A DNA stretch of 64,000 nucleotides, from contig NZ_FNLF01000002.1 of assembly GCF_900103175.1 (NCBI RefSeq), positions 3,300,136 through 3,364,135 of the forward strand. Direction: 5' to 3'. Shown here in pieces: positions 57,979 to 64,000 of this stretch. The first letter of the stretch is position 1; each line of letters begins with the position of its first letter. The notes under the pieces are model-generated. The model was not told the origin of the DNA. It did not search any database and worked only from the letters and a program-made list of their open reading frames with translations. The stretch is from Tsukamurella pulmonis. GTDB taxonomy: Bacteria > Actinomycetota > Actinomycetes > Mycobacteriales > Mycobacteriaceae. The translations under genes and the position numbers were made by a program.

Positions 57979-58980
57979 TCAGCCGTGTGCGGCCTCGGCG
58001 AGGTCCGCGGCGACGCGGCCGCACGCCTCCAGGATCGGGCGCACGTTCTCCGGCTTCGCCCCTGCGAGCCCGCACTCGGGTGTCACGACGGTCTTCGCGA
58101 GGTCACGGCGGGCGAGTCCGATCTCCTCGTAGAGGCGGACCGCCGCCGCGGCGTGCGCGGCGGGATCGGGGCGCCGGGCGGCCGGGACCAGGCCGAGCCC
58201 GACGAGGGTGCGGGACTCGGCGAGTTCGCCGAAGCCCTCGTAGTCGGCGACGGCGAGCCGGGGCACGTCGACGAACGCGCCCGCGGCCGGCACCCGCCGC
58301 ACCACGTCCCAGTCGATCCGCCCGCACAGGTGCAGGGCCACCGGGGCGTCGACGGCCTCGATCACGGAGGCGAGCAGTTCGGCGGCCTCCGGCGCGGGCA
58401 CCGCGCGCACGGGATCGAGCTTGGTCAGCGCTGGCACCGTGCCGTGGACGACCGACCACATCGACGGCTCGTCCAGCTGCAGCACGACGTCCGCGCCGAG
58501 GCGGCGGCGCAGGTCGGCGACGTGCCGGCGCAGCCCCTCCGCCAGTGAGGCCGCGACGTCGCGCATCGCCCCGCGGTCGCGGGCCACCCGGTGCCCGTTC
58601 GGCAGTTCCAGGCCGGCGGCGAGGGTCAGCGGACCGGCGAACTGCGTCTTGACCAGGCCACCGCCGCGGCGACGGGCCATCTCGTAGGCCTCCTCCAGCG
58701 CGTCGAGGTCCCGCTCCAGGTAGTCGCCGGTGAGCCGCGCGACGCGACCGTCCGGCACCCCGATCCGGTAGCCGGTGGTCGAGACGTCGAGCCCGATGTC
58801 GACGAGCAGGCCCGCGCCGCGGCCGATCATGTCGGCGCCGATCCCCCGGTGCGGGAGCTCGGGTAGGAAGGGCACCGCGAGTTCGCCCACGACGGTGGCG
58901 GCGGCCTCGCGGGGGTCGGTCCCCGGCAGCGAGCCGATCCCCGTCACCCCGCCGATCAGAGGGGCGAGCGGATCAGACAT
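57979..58980 (-). CDS. MetE-like protein, C-terminal catalytic-type barrel only (Rv3015c homologue)
   Basis: 333-residue UROD/MetE-like barrel without the N-terminal MetE half. Candidate zinc ligands are HLCGRIDWD near residue 220 and a Cys in [16 protein letters not shown] near residue 305. The opening [15 protein letters not shown]-type segment (TGIGSLPG) is typical of this group. Probably transfers methyl groups to or from a thiol; not proven to make methionine. It corresponds to Rv3015c. ATG 58980 overlaps the mnmA stop by 8 bp. Confidence 0.82.
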   Translation of the reverse strand: MSDPLAPLIGGVTGIGSLPGTDPREAAATVVGELAVPFLPELPHRGIGADMIGRGAGLLVDIGLDVSTTGYRIGVPDGRVARLTGDYLERDLDALEEAYEMARRRGGGLVKTQFAGPLTLAAGLELPNGHRVARDRGAMRDVAASLAEGLRRHVADLRRRLGADVVLQLDEPSMWSVVHGTVPALTKLDPVRAVPAPEAAELLASVIEAVDAPVALHLCGRIDWDVVRRVPAAGAFVDVPRLAVADYEGFGELAESRTLVGLGLVPAARRPDPAAHAAAAVRLYEEIGLARRDLAKTVVTPECGLAGAKPENVRPILEACGRVAADLAEAAHG

Positions 58981-60070
58981 GCGCGCCGTCGTGCGCGGTC
59001 GAGCGGATGGTGCCGGAACCGAGCACCAGATCGCCGCGCTCGCCGTCGGGCGCGTAGAGCACCGCGGCCTGGCCGGGCGCCACGCCGCGCAGCGGCTCGT
59101 GCAGGTCCAGGATCAGCCGGTCCCCGTCGGCGTGGGCGGTGACGGGCGCGAGGCCGCCGTGCGCGCGTACCTGCACCATCGCCTCGATCGGGGCGGCGGG
59201 CGCGGCCCCCGAGGTCCAGACGGCACCGTCGGCGACGATCCGGGCGACGTCGAGCTGCTCGCCGCTGCCGACCCGGACCTCGCCGCTCTCGGCGTCGATG
59301 GCCGTGACGTAGCGGGGCGCGCCGTCGGGTCCCGGGCCCGGCAGGCCCAGTCCCTTGCGCTGCCCGATGGTGAACTCGTGCACGCCGCCGTGCTCGCCGA
59401 GCCGTTCGCCGGTCGCGGCATCGACGACGGCCCCGGGCCGCACGCCGATCCGGGCGCCGAGGAAGGCCTGCGTGTCGCCGGACGGGATGAAGCAGATGTC
59501 GTGGCTGTCGGGCTTGTCCGCGACGGCGAGGCCGCGGCGCGCCGCCTCCTCGCGGATCGCGGGCTTCGGCGTGTCCCCGACGGGGAACATCGCGCGCGCG
59601 AGCTGCTCGGCCGTGAGCACGGCGAGCACGTAGGACTGGTCCTTGTCCGCGTCGACGGCGCGACGCAGCTCGCCGTCCTCGAGCCGGGCGTAGTGGCCGG
59701 TGGCGACGGCGTCGAAGCCCAGCGCGTAGGCGCGCTCGGCGAGCGCGGAGAACTTGATCTTCTCGTTGCAGCGCAGGCACGGGTTCGGCGTCTCGCCCGC
59801 CGCGTAGGCGGCGACGAAGTCGTCGATCACGTCCTCGCGGAAGCGGTCCGCGAAGTCCCAGACGTAGAACGGGATGCCCAGCACGTCGGCGGCGCGGCGG
59901 GCGTCGCCCGCGTCCTCCTTGGAGCAGCAGCCGCGCGAGCCGGTGCGCAGGGTTCCCGGGGCCTCGGACAGCGCGAGGTGCACGCCGACCACGTCGTGAC
60001 CGGCCTCGACCGCGCGGGCCGCCGCGACGGCCGAGTCGACGCCGCCGCTCATCGCGGCGAGCACGCGCAT
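58973..60070 (-). CDS. mnmA: tRNA-specific 2-thiouridylase
   Basis: Thiolates U34 of tRNA Lys, Glu and Gln. 365 residues. The PP-loop [12 protein letters not shown] is near residue 7. The catalytic cysteines are in [12 protein letters not shown] near residue 100 and in [14 protein letters not shown] near residue 200. Sulfur comes from the cysteine desulfurase whose gene is immediately upstream (one-base overlap TGATG). Confidence 0.95.
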   Translation of the reverse strand: MRVLAAMSGGVDSAVAAARAVEAGHDVVGVHLALSEAPGTLRTGSRGCCSKEDAGDARRAADVLGIPFYVWDFADRFREDVIDDFVAAYAAGETPNPCLRCNEKIKFSALAERAYALGFDAVATGHYARLEDGELRRAVDADKDQSYVLAVLTAEQLARAMFPVGDTPKPAIREEAARRGLAVADKPDSHDICFIPSGDTQAFLGARIGVRPGAVVDAATGERLGEHGGVHEFTIGQRKGLGLPGPGPDGAPRYVTAIDAESGEVRVGSGEQLDVARIVADGAVWTSGAAPAAPIEAMVQVRAHGGLAPVTAHADGDRLILDLHEPLRGVAPGQAAVLYAPDGERGDLVLGSGTIRSTAHDGAHV

Positions 60071-61275
60071 CAGGGGGCCCCCGTGAAGCTGAGCCCGGCG
60101 GCGCGGGCGCGCTCGACGACCTGCGCCAGCGCATCGAGCACCGCGTCGATGTCGGCCTCGGTGGTCTCGGGGCCGAAGGAGAAGCGCAGCGAGCCACGCG
60201 CGACGCCGGGGTCGGCGCCCATCGCCTCGAGAACGTGGCTGACCCGGGCGACGCCGGCGCTGCACGCCGAGCCGGTGGCGCACTCGATGCCGCGGGCGTC
60301 GAGCAGCATGAGCAGCGAATCGCCCTCGCAGCCGGCGAAGGAGACGTGGGCGATGCCCGGGAGTGCGGGGACACCGTGTGCGGCACCGCCGTTGATGACG
60401 GCGCCCTGGAAACGGCGCACGCCCTCGATCAGGCGGTCGCGCAGTGCGGCGCGTCGGGGCGATTCCTCGCCCATCCTGCCGATCGCGGTGGTCAGCGCTG
60501 CGGCCATGCCCGCGATGCCGGCGACGTTCGGAGTGCCGGAGCGCAGGTCCCGCTCGTGACCGCCGCCGTGGGCCAGCGGCACCAGGGACACGGTGCGGCC
60601 GATGAGCATGGCGCCCACGCCCTGCGGTCCGCCGAACTTGTGCGCGGCGTTGGTGAGCACGGCCAGGCCGCTGGAGTCGAAGTCGATGGGCACGTGACCG
60701 GTGGCCTGGGTGGCGTCGGAGTGCATGGGCACCCCGTCGCGGGCGCACTCGGCCGCGAGCTCGGTGATCGGCTGGATCGTGCCGACCTCGTTGTTGGCCC
60801 ACATCACGCTGACCAGTGCGACGGTGCCCGCCGCCTCGTCGAGCGCGGCGCGCAGGTCGGCGGGATCGACGAGGCCGCTCCGGTCCACGGGCAGCAGCAC
60901 GACGCGCGCGCCCTCGTGTTCGCCGAGCCATTCGACCGCGTCCAGGACCGCGTGGTGCTCGATCGCCGAGGCGATCACCGTGACGGCAGCGGGGTTCTCG
61001 GCGCGGCGGGCCCAGTAGAGCCCCTTCACCGCGAGGTTGACGGCCTCGGTGCCGCCGCCGGTGAAGACCACCTCGGACGGCCGGGCACCCAGCTCGCGGG
61101 CGATCGACTCGCGAGACTCCTCGAGGATCCGCCGGGCCCGGCGACCGGAGCCGTGCTGCGACGAGGCGTTGCCCGGTCGGGCGGCGACCCGCGCCATCGC
61201 CGCCAGCGCCTCGGGCACCATCGGGGTGTCCGCGGCGTGGTCGAGGTAGACGGGGTTCTCGCGGTCGGGAGTCAT
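60070..61275 (-). CDS. iscS: Cysteine desulfurase (IscS/NifS type, Rv3025c homologue)
   Basis: 401-residue PLP enzyme that moves sulfur from cysteine to itself and then to MnmA and Fe-S assembly. PLP lysine in [14 protein letters not shown] near residue 211; Schiff-base region [13 protein letters not shown] near residue 108; catalytic Cys in [13 protein letters not shown] near residue 337. The closest match in position is Rv3025c. The stop codon shares one base with the mnmA start. Confidence 0.93.
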   Translation of the reverse strand: MTPDRENPVYLDHAADTPMVPEALAAMARVAARPGNASSQHGSGRRARRILEESRESIARELGARPSEVVFTGGGTEAVNLAVKGLYWARRAENPAAVTVIASAIEHHAVLDAVEWLGEHEGARVVLLPVDRSGLVDPADLRAALDEAAGTVALVSVMWANNEVGTIQPITELAAECARDGVPMHSDATQATGHVPIDFDSSGLAVLTNAAHKFGGPQGVGAMLIGRTVSLVPLAHGGGHERDLRSGTPNVAGIAGMAAALTTAIGRMGEESPRRAALRDRLIEGVRRFQGAVINGGAAHGVPALPGIAHVSFAGCEGDSLLMLLDARGIECATGSACSAGVARVSHVLEAMGADPGVARGSLRFSFGPETTEADIDAVLDALAQVVERARAAGLSFTGAP

Positions 61276-61329
61276 CGCGTCCCAAGAATACGCCCGCCGC
61301 CGTTCTCGGTGGCCCGGCCCCTTTCCGGG

Positions 61330-62202
61330 TCAGGCCACGAGAGGCAGGCGCGCGGGGGCGTCGAGGAACTCCGCGTCGGCGAACACGGCGGCTTCGGCGC
61401 GCGCGGCCAGTGCCACGCGCCCCGGGCGGGCCCACTGCGCGGCGTCGATCACCTCGATGGCGTGCACGCGCACCGCGACGCCGCGGGCACCGATCACGCG
61501 GGCGAGGGTGGAGACCTCGGTGTCGGCGCCGACGTACGCCGCGACCGCGCTCTGCCGGGCGCCGCGCGCCGGTCCGGGCAGCCGCATCGAGTAGCGCAGC
61601 GAGACGGGCACCACGTCGACGCGGGCGTCGATCGCGGCCTGGAAGAAGGCGGGCCGGAACTCCCCGCGGTGGAACCCGCAGTACGTCGTGCCCTCCGGGA
61701 ACAGGGCCACCGTGCGGCCCCTGCCCAGCAGTTCCGCGACCTGCTCGACGGTCCGCGGCAATTCGCTGAGCCGTTCACGGCGCAGCGGGATCGCGCCGAA
61801 GGCGCGCATCAGGACCGCGACGGGACGCACGTCGAAGATGTCGGCCTTGGCCACGAACGCCGCCGGGGCGATCGAGGCGATGGCGACGATGTCGAGCAGC
61901 GACTGGTGGTTCGCCACCACCAGCGAGCGCAGAGGCACGTTGCCCACCGGCTCCACGCGCATGCCGATCGCGAACAGCATCGCCCGGGCGCCGCCGCGGA
62001 TCACGACCCGCCGGGCGGTCGCGCCGCACGGATAGGCCAGTGCCAGCGCGAGCAGACCGGCGAGCATCACCGTCACCAGCGCCGCCCAGCGCACCGCGCG
62101 CAGCCACGCCGCGCTCTCCTGCGGCTCAGCGGCGGAGCACGCCCCGTCGCACGGGGAGACCTGCTGCCAGGGGTGCCGGGGCAGTTCCGCGACGGGGATC
62201 AT
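61330..62202 (-). CDS. 1-acylglycerol-3-phosphate acyltransferase-like protein (Rv3026c homologue)
   Basis: 290 residues. Membrane helix near residues 35-57, then a PlsC domain with NHQSLLD (the HX4D catalytic motif) near residue 99 and FPEGTT near residue 167. An Ala-rich C-terminus follows. Acylates lysophosphatidic acid or a related lysolipid at the inner membrane. It is followed, 2 bp away, by the acyltransferase gene that precedes it in the operon (62205-63005), suggesting one lipid-assembly unit. Confidence 0.87.
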   Translation of the reverse strand: MIPVAELPRHPWQQVSPCDGACSAAEPQESAAWLRAVRWAALVTVMLAGLLALALAYPCGATARRVVIRGGARAMLFAIGMRVEPVGNVPLRSLVVANHQSLLDIVAIASIAPAAFVAKADIFDVRPVAVLMRAFGAIPLRRERLSELPRTVEQVAELLGRGRTVALFPEGTTYCGFHRGEFRPAFFQAAIDARVDVVPVSLRYSMRLPGPARGARQSAVAAYVGADTEVSTLARVIGARGVAVRVHAIEVIDAAQWARPGRVALAARAEAAVFADAEFLDAPARLPLVA

Positions 62203-62204
62203 CG

Positions 62205-63005
62205 CTAGATGCTTCCCGCCGCCTGCTGCAGGCGTTCGAGGTAGCGGACGTTGAACCGCCTGCGGTCGATGATCATCGGGAAGTCCGCGACGTCGAAGAC
62301 CGGATCGAAGCTCGGGGCGCCGAGGATCTCCGCGTTCATCCGCAGGTAGCCCGTCACCAGCGGCGGGAAGGTGCGGCGGGAGGCGGGCTCGGCCGTGATC
62401 TCCTCGACCTCGTTCCGCGGGGTCACCACCCACTGCGCGCGGTGCTTGGCGTCGACCAGCTCGCGCACGGCGCGGACCGTCGCACCGCGGTCGTACCCCT
62501 CGTACTGCATCGGAACGCTCACCGCGCCCATCGCGTACCGGATGCCCCGCAGATCGCTGTAGGCGAGCAGGCCCGCCCACATCAGGCACAGCACACCGCC
62601 GGTGCGGTGGTCGGCGCGGACGCAGGCCCGGCCCATCTCCAGCGTCTCGGGCCGGATGTGATCGAGCGCATCCAAGTCGAACTCGGTTGCCAGGTACAGG
62701 CCGCCGGCGGCGATGGCCCCGGGCGGCGGCAGGATCCGGTAGCAGCCCACGACCTGATCGCTCGGCTTGTGCCGGATCACGAGGTGGTCGCAGAACTCGT
62801 CGAAGCGATCGGCGTCCCGGCCGTCGACGACGCCGGCCATCGAGGCCTCGAACCCCGGCTCGGTGCCGAAGACCTCGTAGCGCAACCGCTGCACGGTCTC
62901 GATGTCGTCCGCACGGGTGGTGAGCACGACCTCGTACTCGGCTCCGTCGATCAGCGTCTCGTGGGCAGAGGTTCGGCCGGTGACCAGTGTTCCCGGAGTT
63001 CTCAT
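62205..63005 (-). CDS. GNAT-like N-acyltransferase, OlsB/hemolysin-type (Rv3027c homologue)
   Basis: 266 residues of the acyltransferase family that includes ornithine-lipid acyltransferase OlsB. Conserved segments are LRYEVFGTEPGFEA, DEFCDHLVIRHK, VVGCYRILPP and GRACVRADHRTGGVLCLMWAGLL. It probably transfers an acyl chain to an amino group; the substrate is not settled. It matches Rv3027c and lies directly upstream of the PlsC-like gene. Confidence 0.82.
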   Translation of the reverse strand: MRTPGTLVTGRTSAHETLIDGAEYEVVLTTRADDIETVQRLRYEVFGTEPGFEASMAGVVDGRDADRFDEFCDHLVIRHKPSDQVVGCYRILPPPGAIAAGGLYLATEFDLDALDHIRPETLEMGRACVRADHRTGGVLCLMWAGLLAYSDLRGIRYAMGAVSVPMQYEGYDRGATVRAVRELVDAKHRAQWVVTPRNEVEEITAEPASRRTFPPLVTGYLRMNAEILGAPSFDPVFDVADFPMIIDRRRFNVRYLERLQQAAGSI

Positions 63006-63108
63006 GGCGCTCAGGGTGGGCGCGGGAGACGACGGGGCGGTGAACCGCGACCGCGCGGGTCGGTGAACCCTTGCCGAACGAGGGTGAATAGCGGGCTACG
63101 CGACGGTG

Positions 63109-63927
63109 CTACAGCGCGGTGCGCCCGATGGTCGGCGGCATCGACGCCACGTACTCCGCCGCCTCCGCGAACTGCAACGAGGTGATCGTGCCGCCGAGGG
63201 GAAGCTCCGGTTCGACCGGCTCGATCACGCACTCGGCGGCCAGCAGCTCGTCGACGGTGCCGTACCGCGCCACCGCTCGCAGCTGCGACCACGTGGGCGG
63301 CAGCAGGAAGCGGCGCCCCGCGGACCAGTCCTCGAGCGCCTGCGCCGCCGTGCACCAGCCGGCCTCCTCGACCTCGCTGGTCCGATCGTCGGCCTGCTGC
63401 CCGGCCGGCAGAGCCGCGAGGAAGAACCGGGTGTCGTAGCGGCGCTTCTCGTTCTTCGGCGTGATCCAGTGGGCCAGCGGCCGCAGCAGGTCGGCGCGCA
63501 GGACCAGCCCCTCCTCGCGGAGGAACTGGGCGAGGGAGAGCTCCTTGGCCTCGAGCCTGCGCCGCGCGGGCGCGAGGGCGGAGACGTCCGGCGCGCCGCC
63601 GTCACCGTCGGAGACCAGGAGCACGCCGCACTCCTCGAAGGTCTCGCGCACCGCCGCGCACACCAGCTGGCGCGCATCGCGTTCGGTGGCGCCGAAACGC
63701 TCGGCCCACCACGGGGCTTCGGGCCCCTGCCAGGCGAGGTCGGCCTCGCCGTCGCGGGGGTCCACGCCGCCGCCGGGGAAGACGGTCATACCGCCGGCGA
63801 AGGCCATCTGCTGGACGCGACGTTGGAGGAAGACCTCGATCCCGTCCGCGCCGTCGCGCACCAGCACGACGGTGGCGGCGTCCTTGGGCACCGGAGGCGC
63901 CGAGGGAGATTCGATGTTCGAAGACAT
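63109..63927 (-). CDS. NUDIX hydrolase
   Basis: 272 residues. The NUDIX box has a Gly-rich start at GGMTVFPGGGVDP and the catalytic REXXEE as AAVRETFEECGVLL near residue 95, interrupted by an insertion of about 45 residues. This form belongs to the eukaryotic NUDT19-like/CoA-hydrolase-type subgroup also found in actinobacteria. Hydrolyses a nucleoside diphosphate-linked or CoA substrate. ATG 63927 follows TACGGT by 6 nt. Confidence 0.85.
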   Translation of the reverse strand: MSSNIESPSAPPVPKDAATVVLVRDGADGIEVFLQRRVQQMAFAGGMTVFPGGGVDPRDGEADLAWQGPEAPWWAERFGATERDARQLVCAAVRETFEECGVLLVSDGDGGAPDVSALAPARRRLEAKELSLAQFLREEGLVLRADLLRPLAHWITPKNEKRRYDTRFFLAALPAGQQADDRTSEVEEAGWCTAAQALEDWSAGRRFLLPPTWSQLRAVARYGTVDELLAAECVIEPVEPELPLGGTITSLQFAEAAEYVASMPPTIGRTAL

Positions 63928-63933
63928 TCGCTC

Positions 63934-63939
63934 ACCGTA
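63934..63939 (-). promoter_or_regulatory. -10 hexamer of the NUDIX gene (leaderless)
   Basis: TACGGT on the minus strand, 6 nt before ATG 63927. Confidence 0.45.
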
Positions 63940-63986
63940 TCGGACGGGCGGCCGCGAATGTCCGGTTCGAGCGGGACCGTCGCCGG

Positions 63987-64000
63987 TCAGTCGAGGCGCA
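63987..64000 (-). CDS. Possible C-terminal end of a gene cut by the window edge
   Basis: A minus-strand frame ending RLD-stop at 63987 enters from the right edge, 60 bp upstream of the NUDIX gene. In M. tuberculosis the gene upstream of the equivalent NUDIX gene encodes an ABC transporter ATPase, but four codons are not enough to identify anything. Confidence 0.2.

Overview
The window is a high-GC actinobacterial chromosome segment, most likely from the order Mycobacteriales. The gene order gltX, FAH protein, MFS, leuB, serA, ilvC, ilvN, ilvB, cfp6-like, DoxX, lppZ-like, gatB, pfkA, gatA, gatC, ACT protein, ligA, MetE-like, mnmA, cysteine desulfurase, acyltransferase, GNAT follows the Mycobacterium tuberculosis block from about Rv2992c to Rv3027c as I remember it. 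A mycothiol-type maleylpyruvate isomerase, an F420-type oxidoreductase and many leaderless promoters fit the same order. A Tsukamurella-like genus is my best guess, but the genus is not proven by the sequence.

Layout. 1-8040: gltX (partial), carboxylesterase, FAH hydrolase, MFS transporter, leuB-serA and a PucR-type regulator. 8180-15940: accessory genes, with an operon of acyl-CoA ligase, polytopic membrane protein and FAD oxidoreductase, a small secreted protein, an AurF-like di-iron oxygenase and a TetR/DoxX-like pair. 15970-22350: the ilvBNC operon with a complete transcription attenuator and a 16-codon leader peptide (LLVI), then cfp6-like and ilvD on the other strand. 22380-31530: an aromatic catabolic island. 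The gentisate branch (dioxygenase, fumarylpyruvate hydrolase, mycothiol-dependent isomerase) reads left. The mandelate branch (aldehyde dehydrogenase, AAHS transporter, FMN mandelate dehydrogenase, benzoylformate decarboxylase, IclR regulator) reads right from a shared intergenic region with a palindrome. 31540-37760: conserved DoxX, lppZ-like, gatB, a membrane-anchored protein and pfkA.

37817-44150 is an insertion between pfkA and gatA: a two-component system, a secreted phospholipase A2 coupled to an Abhydrolase_9 membrane hydrolase, an Rrf2 regulator with an AhpD-like target, a DoxX-like gene and a degraded IS110 transposase, the last two bracketed by inverted copies of a 20-bp repeat. 44190-51025: gatA-gatC, a DHFR-like/AraC-DinB pair, an ABM-membrane protein, an ACT-domain protein and ligA. 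51170-57960: a second accessory block with a translationally coupled AAA+ ATPase and membrane TPR protein, an LLM oxidoreductase behind a KstR-like operator, an 805-residue secreted protein of unknown family, an MmcQ/YjbR protein and a lipoprotein. 57979-64000: the conserved sulfur-relay cluster (cysteine desulfurase, mnmA, MetE-like), two acyltransferases and a NUDIX hydrolase.

How the parts work together. Branched-chain amino acid synthesis (leuB, ilvBNC, ilvD) is the core theme on the left, with attenuation giving end-product control. The mandelate/gentisate island is self-contained apart from the missing ring hydroxylase. At least 20 genes have a TANNNT or NANNNT -10 hexamer 6-8 nt from the start codon, so leaderless transcription is common here, and this spacing was used to choose several starts. 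I saw no tRNA, rRNA or CRISPR array.
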